A program made the translations under genes and the position numbers. 64,000 nt of DNA from NCBI GenBank assembly GCA_947561585.1, contig CANNZV010001458.1, positions 122,687 through 186,686 on the forward strand. The letters are read 5' to 3'. Source of the DNA: Caprella mutica. Taxonomy: Eukaryota > Arthropoda > Malacostraca > Amphipoda > Caprellidae. This document shows, piece after piece, positions 23,160-35,370 of the stretch. A model generated the notes under the pieces. That model worked only from the letters and a program-made list of their open reading frames with translations, was not told where the DNA came from and ran no database searches. Position 1 is the stretch's first letter. Each line of letters starts with the position of its first letter.

Positions 23160-24620
23160 ATATTTTTTGCTCAGTTATAGTGAATCGCTACCAAATTATA
23201 GCGAATCGCTACCAAATTTTAGCGAATCGCTACCAAATTATAGCGAATCGCTACCAAATTATAGCGAATCACTACCAAATTATAGCGAATCGCTACCAAA
23301 TTTTAGCGAATCGCTACCAAATTATAACGTATTGCTACCAAATTATAGCGATTCGCTACCAAATTATAGCGAATCACTACCAAATTATAGCGTATTGCTA
23401 CCAAATTATAGCGAATCGCTACCAAATTATAGCGAATTGCTACCAAATTATAGCGAATCGCTACCAAATTGTAGTGAATCGCAACCAAATTGTAGTGAAT
23501 CGCAACCAAATTATAGCAAATCACTACCAAATTATAGCGAATCGCTACCAAATTTTAGCAAATCGCTACCAAATTATAGCGAATCGCTACCAAATTATAG
23601 CGAATCGCTACCAAATTATAGCGTATTGCTACCAAATTATAGCGTATTGCTAACAAATTATAGCGAATCGCTACCAAATTATAGCAAATCGCTACCAAAT
23701 TATAGCGAATCGCTACCAAATTATAGCGTATCGCTACCAAATTATAGCGAATTGCTACCAAATTATAGCGAATTGCTACCAAATTATAGCATATTGCTAC
23801 CAAATTATAGCGTATCGCTACCAAATTATTGCGAATCGCTACCAAATTATAGCGAATCGGTACCAAATTATAGCGTATTGCTACCAAATTATAGCGAATT
23901 GCTACCAAATTATAGCGAATCTCTACCAAATTATAGCGAATCGCTACCAAATTGTAGCGAATCGCTACCAAATTATAGCGAATCGCTACCAAATTATAGC
24001 AAATCGTTACCAAATTATAGCGAATCGCTACCAAATTATAGCGAATCGCTTCCAAATTATAGCGAATCGCTACCAAATTATAGCGAATCGCTACCAAATT
24101 ATAACGTATTGCCACCAAATTATAGCGAATCACTACCAAATTATAGCGAATCGCTTCCAAATTATAGCGAATCGCTACCAAATTATAGCGAATCGCTACC
24201 AAATTATAGCGTATTGCAACCAAATTATAGCGAATCACTACCAAATTATAGCGAATCGCTACCAAATTACAGCGAATCGCTTCCAAATTATTGCGAATCG
24301 CTACCAAATTATAGCCTATTGCTACCAAATTATAGCGTATTGCTAGCAAATTATAGCGTATTGCTACCAAATTATAGCGAATCGCAACCAAGTTATAGCG
24401 AATTGCTAGCAAATTATAGCGCATTGCTACCAAATTATAGCGTATTGCTACCAAATTATAGCGAATCGCTACCAAACTATAGCGTATTGCTACCAAATTA
24501 TAGCGAATCGTTATCAAATTATTGCAAATCGCTACCAAATTATAGCGAATCGCTACCAAATTATAGCGAATCGCTACCAATTAAATTATAGCGAATCGTT
24601 ACTGAATTATAGCGAATATT
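23160..24620. repeat. 21-bp minisatellite, about 68 copies
   Basis: Unit AATTATAGCGAATCGCTACC plus A. Each standard unit holds the near-palindrome AGCGA-A-TCGCT. The array is open for 502 codons on the plus strand (repeat NYSESLP) and 341 on the minus (VAIRYNL) because the period is a multiple of 3. Most variation is transition-type inside the palindrome (GTATTGCT, GAATTGCT). Not treated as coding. Confidence 0.95.
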
Positions 24621-25551
24621 TGTACCAAACCATTTTATTTCATTTTGTTTGATATTTGATGTTATAATTCAAATTTATTATTTACTAGCTATAATAATAT
24701 CAATCATGAGAATATGTTATGTTAAGTCAAGGTCTACGAGATAAGCTAAGGAAAACATACAAAATAATAGACAGATCAAACGATCTTTTAAATATGAATA
24801 AACGATCTTCTAAATATAATTAGAGATGTTAATTTTTAGTATAAATTATATTTTATATATATATATTATCTATCGCTCAGGTTTTTAAATGTACCAATGA
24901 ATATTTGAATTTACATCAGAGGCGATAAAAGCTGGAACTGAAAAATATATAAATTTGACACGTACTGAAATAAGAGGTTTAATTATTATCGCTATATTTT
25001 AATAAAAATCGAAAAATTACAAAGCTGAAACTTTCTGAAATTGTTTAATAATCTCTATTAAAAGAATTAAAAAATTATAGTTTAAATATAATGAGTTTCA
25101 ACTAAATTTTGAACATAGGGTTAATCATGTAAATTGCGGTTCATTAACTAGCTTCGACTTGAAACCACAGACAAACACAGGAATATAAATAATAACACGA
25201 ATAGAGTTTATTTTAATAATTTAAAAATTTCTTAATATAAATTCGGTTAAGCAGCATTTAGAGACTCTAAATAAATAGAAATTATAAACATGTTTGTAAT
25301 ATCACTGCTTAATCTAAGGCTTCCTATAATGAATATACCTAACGAAATTTATTTTTGTATCAAATATTAAAATCTGACATATTCTTTCACGATTAACCAG
25401 TTAAATATTTTATGGCTATTTAAAGGTTTAATTAATTGATTTATATTTAAAAGCAAGATTTTTATATTTATAATTATAAATTACCTAGATTGAGAAATAC
25501 ATTTAAAAGTAAACTGTTTATTTATACTGTTAGTTTGTTCATTTTTTCAAA
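24621..25551. other. AT-rich non-coding stretch, nothing recognised
   Basis: No open frame or repeat of note. Confidence 0.5.
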
Positions 25552-25655
25552 ATGATGGAATCTTCCATGGTGGAATTTTCCACATCTGTCATTTAACGCC
25601 GGTGGAATCTTCCTGGAGGAACTTTCCGCAGTGGAATTTACCGGCCACTGAATTT
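25552..25655. repeat. Iteron array G (GGTGGAATTTTCCAC type)
   Basis: Several diverged units of about 15-17 bp built on TGGAATTTTCC. It resembles the other terminal arrays of the window, but no tip or partner end was found. Confidence 0.45.
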
Positions 25656-25704
25656 TTATATCTACATATATTATATTAATAGAAATATTTCTCCAAACAA
25701 CCCT

Positions 25705-26375
25705 TCTGTCTCAATAGGTCCTAGTAGTTTGACACCTGTGAATAGTGCAATTTTTTTAGGTGTGACTATTGACACTACACTTACTTTTTCCTCTCATATC
25801 AAATGTGTTACAAAGAAAATGTCCCGTGGAGTTGGTGTATTAAGACTTCTTCACACATGTCAGGGATCCGTCCGGGACGTTCAGGTCCGTCTCCGTCACT
25901 CTCTTCTCATTGATTCAGTGTCAGTGAAAAAATATATCATTAGTCATTACTTTAATTTCAGTAATTGCAGCTAGATAGAATTTTTTATGAACGTAGTAGT
26001 ACATATTCTTTAAATCCAATTAATTTTAATCAGGTAGAATATAATCACCATACTAGATATCAAATAGACAATAAGTTAATTCCTCCAATTTTTAGAAAAT
26101 CGAAGTATCATCAATCTTTTATTTATAAAACTATTCATGATTGGAATAATTTAATAGTAGAATTTAGAGATATAGAATCATACTACATTTTTAAAAGAAA
26201 ATTGAAGAATTAATTTCTCACTTAAACTACATTTATATTTATAGTATAAAGCAGTAACTGTAGTACTCTGTAAATAATTTTAATAATGTACTTTTTCTTT
26301 AGTTTAGATTTTTTTGTAAATTGTAAATATAAAGTTAGCTTTAACTCCATTGATAAATAAAATTAAAGTTAGACT
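25705..26375 (+). pseudogene. 5'-truncated LINE: end of reverse transcriptase
   Basis: 25729-25860 encodes the end of a LINE reverse transcriptase (FLGVTIDTTLTFSSHIK). A foreign segment (about 25860-25965) and a frame change follow, then 25965-26213 encodes a conserved C-terminal tail (HHTRYQIDNKLIPPIFRKSK, IHDWNNLI). The 3' region contains AATAAA and ends near a stem-loop: GCCCGAATGGT at about 26373 pairs with ACCATTATGGGC at about 26394. The tail resembles that of the LINE at 45985-47818. Confidence 0.75.
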
Positions 26376-26594
26376 ATATTTTTTGCCCGAATGGTCTGAA
26401 GAGGCCACCATTATGGGCTTGAAAACATGTACATATATTAATTACTAATATAAATGAGAAATATTTATTTCAACTAGCTGATTATTGATGTACCTATGTT
26501 TTATTGTTTGTGTTTCCAATGAAGATTTATTTATTATTTATTTAATAATTTGCACTTCCTTTTTTTCCTGAAATTCCCTGCATCCTATAATGTA

Positions 26595-26790
26595 TGTGAA
26601 CGGATAAAGGCTTCTTCATACATGGCAGTGATCCTTCCGGGAAGTCTCAAGTCAGTGATTTTTTTTTATCACTAAGAGGAGCCGGTACTGTGTGAATGTG
26701 TCCGTTAAAATTAAAGTAATGATACATTTTTTCACTGAATCACAGATCCCTGACATGTGTGAAGAAGTCTTATATACTGAAACGGACGTC
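26595..26790. repeat. Inverted partial copy of LINE-interrupting segment
   Basis: 26690-26780 is, on the complement, close to 25850-25965 (shared ACTTCTTCACACATGTCAGG and GATTCAGTG...AAAAAAT). Part of it recurs directly at about 26608. Confidence 0.6.
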
Positions 26791-29183
26791 AAATTTACCT
26801 CCTATTCTTTTTAGTTTGTTTCAATATAGATTAAAATACTTTCAAAATACCGAAGATACCCTGGTAAGATACTAGGCTGAAAATGTCTGAACACAGGCAA
26901 CTAATCAACTAATTATGCTCCAATCATTCCTAATGAATTCCTTCTTTATATCGTCAATAATCATTGCTCAATCTATCAAATAATGTGAAACTACTGTAAA
27001 TAATATAATGACTATACTTGGTAATAATTGTTTCAATATTATTAGCATTAAGAGATCTGTAGATTTCATGCGCACCTTTTGTGCGCAGCTATCTCCCCCC
27101 GCCGAAGAGAAGATAGTTAGACAGTTAAATGATTGTTGATAGGATAAATTTGTATAAAAATAGTGTAATCGCACTCGACAAATTTAGTGGATTAATATTT
27201 TTTTATACTTCGCCATGCTATTTATTCTAGCCTCAAATTCTGTGTTCTTTTTTATTTATTTTAGGTAACGTGTTTTATTAATTGTTGAAGGGATGAGGAT
27301 GGAGTTAAATGCATTTGGAGATTTGTAGTTTTGAATTATTGATCAGGGTAACGAACAAAACGGTACCTGCAAGCAGATACAAAAACTAACTTTAAAATAA
27401 CATAATAAACAAATTACACAAATCTATGACAAAATAAAGGTTTTAAACTTAAACATGGAAAATATGATAGAAATAAAAGTCGCATTTTGAACTAACTCAA
27501 ATCGCAAACTTTTTAAGAGAATTAATAGACAAACCAAAGAAATTAGAAGGATTCAAAATAGCACACAAATTAAAGATAGAAATTCAGATTTGAAGGCCGT
27601 AGGACATGATAGGAATTTTTAGCGTTAGCACGATAGGATGAACTGAACACTAATAAAGCAAAAAACCTAAAAAAGAGTATAGCGCTAACGCTATTCTCAA
27701 CAAATTATCAACAAAATATTACACACAAATAACTCTTACCTAATTTGGGGAACACAGTTACTATAGGCACAGATTTTTAGGTGTTTACTTTAGCATGTCG
27801 AAAACTAAACTGAAACCCATGAGGTGAAATCTCTAGAATTTGGTTTCTAATTAATAAGACAGGTGGCGCTAATTACTTATGATAAATACATGAATATAAA
27901 TGAAAAATAATATAATCTAATTTTAAATTCGATTACAAATAGTATAATATATAGATTAATATTATAACATTTATATTTAGAGTACATAAAAGTTATTAAT
28001 ACCTTATATTTGACAAGAAGTTTACTACTAATAATTATTTGAACAAAACACGCACGCACACTCATGGTCACTCTAACAAACTTTAATAACTAATTATTTC
28101 GTTCTTACCTGCTCTAATGATCTAAATTTATATTCAAAAACTTCAATATGCATTCATTAATCTTTTAGTTAAATTATGAGCTCAAAAACTAGTAAAGTTT
28201 AAATTTAAATATAACTATTGAAATATTGTGAATCTGGCAATAATCACTAACAAGCCAGCGTCAGTTCAACAGGTGGGAACATTCAGTTGAACTATGTAAA
28301 TAATATTAACTATTGCCTTACTAAAACCATTTGCATAATTAGATGCCTTCTAAATTTAACCTATTTATATTTCTATTACTTGTCTGATTAAATTATATGT
28401 TGTTTTCTAATATTTTCTAGTCATTAACTTAACTAAAGGACATTCCTTTAGATACAAGGGATTAGGACCCTTGACCACACCAAAGTTTATTAACTATTAT
28501 AAAAACTATTAAAATGTATGTCACTAGAGATATTTATTTTATTAGGTTTTTTAAACTTGTATTGAGACTTTAGATTATATGTAATGTAAAAAATTAATCA
28601 TCTCGTCTGTATTTAGAAGTTTTTAGTAAAAATGCTATATTCTGTGCATCAGTTAGATGCTATTTAACTATTTATAATGACTTAAAATACCCTTTACATG
28701 TGATAAAAAAAATATCTAAGAATGTTGTTACCTATTTTGTTATATTATTTGTAAGTACTCATATTACCTAATAGGTAATATTTATACAGGAATTCGTTGA
28801 TGCTATACGGAAAATATGAACCTAATTAATAGGCCAGTTACCCATAAAATATGTTTTTGAATCTTATATCATTTTTTTATATCATGTATGTTATTTTTTG
28901 TATATTTATTATCTATTCTAGTGTTACATCATAAATGTTCATTGTAATAAAATATGTCTTTGATTAATATACGTGTAATTAGGATATTATGGAAATAAGA
29001 TGTAATTTGATTGATTCTTCACAATCTGAATAGGATATACGTCCAGAATTTGAAATCTAATTTAGGAATATAAGTTAGAAAACATATATACCTAAAAGAA
29101 ATTTGGCTTAATGGAGGAAAATAAGCTGAACACTTATCCCTCAAAGGCTATTGGAATTGAAGTAAACTTTTTTCTCTCCCCTC
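26791..29183. other. AT-rich non-coding stretch, nothing recognised
   Basis: No gene or clear repeat end is visible. GCGCACCTTTTGTGCGC at about 27071 is a small hairpin. Confidence 0.5.
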
Positions 29184-29465
29184 TTTTCAGTAATCCTTGG
29201 CTGAGGTCAAAGTTACATCTTTTCTCCACTCTTTTCAGTAATTCTTGGCTGAGGTCAAAGTTACTTCTTTTTCTCCCCTCTTTTCAGTAATTCTAAGCTG
29301 AGGTCAAAGTTACATTTTTTCTCCCTTCTTTTCAGTAATCCTTGGCTGAGGTCAAAATTACTATATTTCTCTCCCCTCTTTTAAGTAATCCTTGGCTGAG
29401 GTCAAAATTACTTTATTTCTCTCCCCTCTTTTAAGTAATCGTTGGCTGAGGTCGAAATTACTCTT
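29184..29465. repeat. 48-50 bp tandem repeat, six copies
   Basis: Unit contains CTCTTTTCAGTAATCCTTGG and CTGAGGTCAAAGTTAC. Repeat starts at about 29188, 29236, 29285, 29333, 29383 and 29433. Confidence 0.9.
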
Positions 29466-29871
29466 CCCCTTTTCTGTAATTATTGATTGGATGGATGCAC
29501 AGATTTACATCAAAATCAGTGATTAACCAACAGGTCTTAGTTACAGCCTTCCTCTTTAATTCTTATCCTCTCTACATTTCCCTTTTCTGTGATTTATGAC
29601 TGAGTTCAAACTCACAGTATTGTCTCCAATAGTCTGACGTACAAACTTGACCATATGTACCTTATCTATTATTAATAATTAACTTGGGTGTTGTACTTGC
29701 AGATAATCTATGATAAGATTTATTAATATATTATTATCAAAGAATCGAGTATTTAATTTGCCCTCTGTTGTAGTTTCCTGTTACATACAGTGGGTAAATT
29801 TATTTTCATATTTTATCATATTGCCAATACAGGCAGGCCTCGCTTTAATTACAACTCACTTTAGTAAAAGA

Positions 29872-29907
29872 GGTACTTATTTCGAGTTATGTCTCGAAAT
29901 AAGTACC
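29872..29907. other. Perfect 15-bp hairpin
   Basis: GGTACTTATTTCGAG and CTCGAAATAAGTACC are separated by 6 bases. The upstream sequence CAGGCAGGCCTCGCTTTAA at about 29831 resembles a pogo-type TIR, so this may be a collapsed MITE end. Confidence 0.7.
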
Positions 29908-30014
29908 ATTCGTGGACATAGAAAACGTAGATAATTTTTTGTGATTAATGTATTTAAATTAATTTATTTATATAAATCTAAGTATCTGTTAATTACTCAC
30001 CTATACTGAGTGAG

Positions 30015-30080
30015 AGTGTCCGGAAAACTGCCAGGCGGAAAACTGCCGAAGCGGAAAACTGCCCGGCGGAAATTGCCATT
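30015..30080. repeat. Iteron array D (GGAAAACTGCCAGGC)
   Basis: Four units of about 15 bp starting at GTCCGGAAAACTGCCAGGC. Same layout as the other terminal arrays; the partner end was not found. Confidence 0.6.
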
Positions 30081-30554
30081 CACTTACTGGCAATTTATTG
30101 ACTTTAGTTATTAATAACCTTTGAAATTATAAAAATGTCCATTTGCTCTTCGTTAAGGAGTTAAATTTTTACTTAGTATACGAAACAAAAATAATAGTTA
30201 AATGTAGACAAATTTATTAAATTTTTTAAATACATTATTATATAAATATTACAGAAATAAATCAAACTCAATATAGAAATTAGAAACTAAAACCTTTTTT
30301 AGAAACTACTAAGAAAAGAAACTAATAAATAATTGTATTAGGGATATAGTACAATTTCCTTGTTTACACAACGCGTCTTTACATTATCAGTTCATAACGG
30401 GTTTAGTATGAAATTAGTTCTTTTTGTGTTTATAATTTGAGAACTGAACAAGTATTGAAGCTTAATATTCACATACACTCATTATAATGTAACTTGGATC
30501 GATGTTTGTGAAATATTTAGAATTTGCAACCCGGAACATCTATTATTATTAAAC

Positions 30555-31625
30555 GGTGGGCAGACGTTTCGTCGACAGACGTTTCGCCGACAGACGTTTC
30601 GTCGACAAATTTTTGTAAAATGGATATTAACACACTCTAATGTTACAAAACATGTACTTTAACAGAATAATGAATGTATCACACGATCAAATTATAAAAT
30701 AGAATAATAGTAAGGAGGAAAACAATTTAATAAATTTCAATNNNNNNNNNNNNNNNNNNNNNNNNATCGTTTTTCTACTTTAATACTAAACCAAAACTAT
30801 AAAATAATAACAAATTTGAAAAATTGTATATGTAAGACAAAACTAAAAAATATATAACATATATATTGCCTCAAATAATGAAATCATTGAAATCTAAATG
30901 ACCGTATTAACACACAAATTGAATTATTTGTCTATAAGTAGCCTCGTGTCACAACTGCCTATTAGTATCTTGCCATGTTGATTTGGGTAAATGTGTTGTT
31001 TCGAGTACTTTAAGAATATTAATAACAATTTATTAGTTCTGCAATATTATGTAATAAGCTCATATTTTTCTTGGAGGATCACAAATTCGAAGATGGGATA
31101 TCGTTTGATAACTCTGAACTTTTTGATAAAACAATAACCTAAGTATCCATATACATTCAACGGCTAGTTTTTTGTATAAATCTTGACTTTTAATCAAGGA
31201 TTACCACTCAATTACAGATAACCCGCAGTAGTCGAATAGTGGACATTTACCAACTGAAAATGACTTATTGTAGTATAGATTAAATGTAAATTTTTGAGAG
31301 GAAATTGTTTTAATTTTTTATAATCACAAACGTAACTTAAATTATTAAATTACTTTAAAATAATTTGTTATTATTGGATAGTTTTAGTTTAGTATAAAAG
31401 TAGAAAAACGATTGAAATATATTAAATAGTGTTCCTCCTTACCATTATTCTATTTCATAATTTGATCGTGTGATACATTATTCGGTCAAAGTACATGTTT
31501 TGAAACATTAGAGTGTGTTAATATCCCTTTTATGAAAATTCGTCTACGAAACGTCTTGTCGACGAAAAGTCCTGTCGACGAAATGTCTGTCGACGAAACG
31601 TCTGTCGGCGAAACGTGTGTCAACC
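30555..31625. mobile_element. Terminal-array foldback element E, perfect 9-bp TSD
   Basis: Tips GGTGGGCAGACGTTTCGTCG at the left and, on the complement, GGTTGACACACGTTTCGCCG at the right. The duplication TTATTAAAC is perfect (30546-30554, 31626-31634). A 15-bp iteron (GACGTTTCGTCGACA) lies at both ends. The inverted repeats extend about 250 bp inward (the ATTAACACACTCTAATGTT and CGTTTTTCTAC blocks recur inverted). A 9-bp target fits MULE elements. No gene lies inside. Confidence 0.85.
30742..30765. other. Assembly gap (24 N)
   Basis: Runs of n in the left inverted repeat of element E. The matching right arm suggests little sequence is missing. Confidence 1.
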
Positions 31626-31802
31626 TTATTAAACTGGTATTGCCTACCTAATTCTCTGGCAATAATTTCCACTCGATCGAATTGGAGTACCTATTAAATA
31701 ATTATATTTTTACATATAAATGAATATTGTAAAAAGTGAAGGTATTGTGTAATTGACATGGAGAATAAAAATGTAAATGTAATAAATATTGAACATGGTG
31801 CT

Positions 31803-31890
31803 AGGACATTTGTCACTCGCGGACAATTGCCACCCGCAGATAATTGCCATCCCCGGACAATTGCCAACCCCGGACAATTGCCATCCAGAT
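31803..31890. repeat. Iteron array D2 with GGTGCTAGGACATTTG tip
   Basis: Tip GGTGCTAGGACATTTGTCAC followed by units of GGACAATTGCCACCCGC type. The tip resembles GGTTCTAGGAC of element A. No right end was seen. Confidence 0.6.
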
Positions 31891-32514
31891 AATTAATATC
31901 TGGCCTCTTAACTTCAAAAATGGTGATAAAATATGTATATTATTGTTGTACGATTAATTATTAATTATATACAGTATAAGATAAAAAAGTATCATTCGGT
32001 CTCTGAATGTGCTTTATAAATTTTATATTTTTTTAAATCTTATGTTATCGAATACTTTATACCACTTACTTAGAACGATTCAAAACTGTTCAATTCTCTT
32101 CGTCTATAACATTTTCAGGATTTACACTAATATATTTTCTTAAACACCACGTATCTACAATTTTAAGCCAATCAACTTTCTCACAGATTATTAGTTAATT
32201 TGAAACTGCACTTACTTATCAAATAGGTCTGTACTGGATGACTGCTTATATGCCAATGACATGGAAGTACTAGTAGGCCAATGAGCATCTCAACTCATAG
32301 ATATCCTAGAATATGGATATTTGTTAATGATAGTATTGATAGAGGAAGATATTTTTAATTTACTAAGGAAATGGAAATAATTCATATAAAAATAACATAT
32401 AATTTATTATATCAACTATGGGAATAATTAATTTTATAAAAATATATTAAATGTGGAATGTAATTTTTTATCTTATAATGTATTTTTTTATTACACTTAA
32501 TATTGGCTTCTTTT

Positions 32515-33542
32515 TATAGTGTCTTTTTTTCTATTATGCTTATATTAGAAATCCTTAAATCAAGACTACTCAAGCAATCAGATTTGAGGAAGAGTAGATA
32601 TAAAGTTGTACATTTTTCGAAAAGTTTCCAATGAAAACTAATTATCGAAAGAGTATCTACACAACGGGTTCGGTTCAAGAAATTGTTAACCCTAGTAACC
32701 TAGCCATTAAAAGTTAGCTCAGTAACCTAGGGACTGGTCCGTGCGCGCCAGTCCTCACTAAAACTGTTATAAAATCTTAACAAATTGACTTTTTGATATT
32801 TTCTCTTCATAAAAACCTTTATTTTATATGTACACATCCATTGGTAAACGCCAAAGAATAATTATCTATTTAAAATAAAATTAACAAGCAAAGATAAGAA
32901 ACAAATATTCCTTAGGTATTCAAACTATTTGTACAAAAGCTATTTTCACCACCCATAAATAAAATCCTTATAACATTCACAAAAATGAATAAAACTTAAT
33001 GAAAATTTAATTGTTGATGGAAAAGGGTTTAACAATAAGAATGAGACTAGAAAAATACATATACTTTAAATAGTTTTTGAAATATACTAACTTAAAGTTT
33101 TGTTCCATTTTTTTCGAGACACCCTGTATATTTGAATAAATGTTCATAATATGAGTATCTTGCCATATATCACCTTCTTTTTTGTATAATCGTATGTATT
33201 TAGGTTGAAAAGTAAAAGTCATGGAAAGACAGCTGAACCAGTCTCTAGGTTACTAGGGTTAATTGATCAATATCCATGCAGCAATGTTTAAAAAAAATCC
33301 TAAAAATTGTCTAGTTCCGACTGCATACTTTGATTTACAATTTCACGGCAATAGATTTATTGTTCAAAACTATATTTTTTCAAAAAAACTAATTAAAAAA
33401 TCTTAATATTATATTGTCTCCCAAGGTTTAAATTAAAAAAAAATAGGCGGGAAAAGACCGGCGGGGAGAAGTCCAGGCGAGGAAAAGTCCGGCGGGGAAA
33501 TATCTGGCAGGGAAAATTCCGACGGGGAATTGTCCGTTTCCC
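32515..33542. mobile_element. Terminal-array element B, second copy, left-truncated
   Basis: The core (32545-32689 and 33259-33430) aligns by eye with 12185-12500. The right array and tip (33440-33542) end TCCGTTTCCC like element B. It is split by the TTAA-flanked MITE at 32690-33258. Confidence 0.75.
32690..33258. mobile_element. piggyBac-like MITE, TTAA target
   Basis: TIR CCCTAGTAACCTAG at both ends, flanked by TTAA at 32686-32689 and 33259-33262. A CCC start with a TTAA duplication is the piggyBac signature. 569 bp, no transposase. Confidence 0.9.
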
Positions 33543-35055
33543 ATCAATAATATACAAAAAAAAACAATATGTTCACCAGGGTGGGCCAAAAAATAGAGGT
33601 TTCGGGCAAACTTCAGAATCTTCATATGGAATATTCATAATAAGTTGTTACGTTATGAAAGAACATTGCAAGCCAATTTTCCAGGCCATTTCTCCATATT
33701 TTTTATTTGTCCTAGAACATTTGAAATTTTGTACAAAAAGATATTTTCCCATTGATTCTGAAATATTCTATTTTGTCTTTTTCTGTAGAATAGGTAAAAC
33801 TAGTTGGCACGTTATGAGAAAACACAACTTGCAAAATTGCAGATTAGTATTTGATACTTTTGAGTTGCCCCAAGCCCTTTTTTTGTAAAAATATTACTAT
33901 TAGAATATTTCTCTTAAAATTAGCTTCTAGAGCAATCATGCTGTTATTTTGATGAGATAGAAGAAATTTAATTCTCATAATGACTTTGTGAATTGTATTG
34001 ATTTCATTTCATAAAAGCATTTATCAATATATTCGTATTTTAAAAATTTCAAATTTACTCGGATTTTAGCAATAATTTGGATTATAATTTTAACCCATGC
34101 AATTCGCTTTGCCAACTTTTTAGTCACCAAGTGTCCTAAATATTGAAATGTTGGTTTATTAATCAATAATTAATGTTTTTCTTTTTCCTCAATTTCTTGC
34201 ATAAAAATTTCCTTGTTATGTTCTTCATTTAGCACCAGACCTCCATAAGTGTGGAGCACTACACTGACTACAGTCTCCAGCGGTGCTGTGATCGGCCTAT
34301 GTGATCACCACTATATGTGATAGACTTTTCTGGCTATCTTTCTTAGTTATTGGTCATTACTATAGAACTGATTACTTAGTACTTAAACGTGAATTACGCC
34401 TTATCTAATCTTGGTTACTCTAAACTTGTAGTGTTCTTATACAATTAACTATAGATCTTTTCTTTCTTATAGATCTCTTTACTTCATATTAATAAGTAAG
34501 GTTAATAGCAACACAAGTGTATACTTATACACAACTGTATTACAAGCACCTTATATTAAACAGAGTATTGCTAACAAGGTTAGCTGAGAGTAAATATATA
34601 ATATGTTAATCGTAAGACGATCTGCGGTTGACTGAGTTAGCTTGCACATACCCAAGCGACTTATAGGTGAGAACAAATGTAATACGTTCATCACAGTGCC
34701 TAAATTCGAAAAATTTGGAGGGGTGGGGGCATCTGTAAATATTTTCGTACCGGTCTGATTTTCCGGCACAAACACCAAAATAAACTCTTCTCAAGCTATC
34801 TTCCTATACTAAATGATAAAATATCAGAGTTTATGAGCCTTTTGCCAAAAGGTAGTAAAAATCACCACAAATTTTACTTTTTTAATATTTAAATCGCTTG
34901 GGAGCGACTGTTAAACATGTTAGAATTCACTCACATTTCAGTAAACGTACCTTAACTTTTCATATCAACTTTATATCACTATTCCATAAAAAATATCCAA
35001 AACGTTATTTTTTGGCCCACCCTAATGTTCACATAATACTTGTAATACAAAATAA
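33543..35055. other. Non-coding stretch, nothing recognised
   Basis: AT-rich. Short open stretches at 33655-33888 and 34551-34794 show no family resemblance. Confidence 0.5.
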
Positions 35056-35170
35056 AGCATTTCGTGGACGAAATGACTGTGAACAAAATGTTCGTGGACA
35101 AATGTGCCCGTTGGACGAAATGGCCGTGAATGAGATGTCCGTGGATGAATTGTCCGTGCACGGTCTCTAA
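35056..35170. repeat. Iteron array H (GTGGACGAAATGNCCG)
   Basis: About seven diverged units of about 15 bp ending GTCCGTGCACGGTCTCTAAC. Probable right end of another terminal-array element; the left end was not found. It lies 0.2 kb upstream of the HEPN-NACHT gene. Confidence 0.55.
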
Positions 35171-35370
35171 CATATCCACTGTACATCAGTCTATATTTTA
35201 TTTTTATAGTGAAAAAATATTTGGTTGTATCATACAACAGCACCTATACATAATTGAAATTAATATTCTGTATTTTACAACACCTTAGAGAGTGTTAAAT
35301 TGACTCCTATCTTTCTGTCTAATAATTCTTCATTTAAAATATTCAGTCATTCAAATTTTCTCTCCTGCAG

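Noticed and set aside
23083..24591. 502-codon open frame on the plus strand and 341-codon frame on the minus strand
   Set aside because: Both are read-throughs of a 21-bp satellite; the period is a multiple of three and no unique coding sequence flanks it apart from the LINE 3' region.
32200..32500. Left end of the second element B copy
   Set aside because: No tip or iteron array is seen there; only the core from about 32515 aligns with the 11.6-12.5 kb copy.
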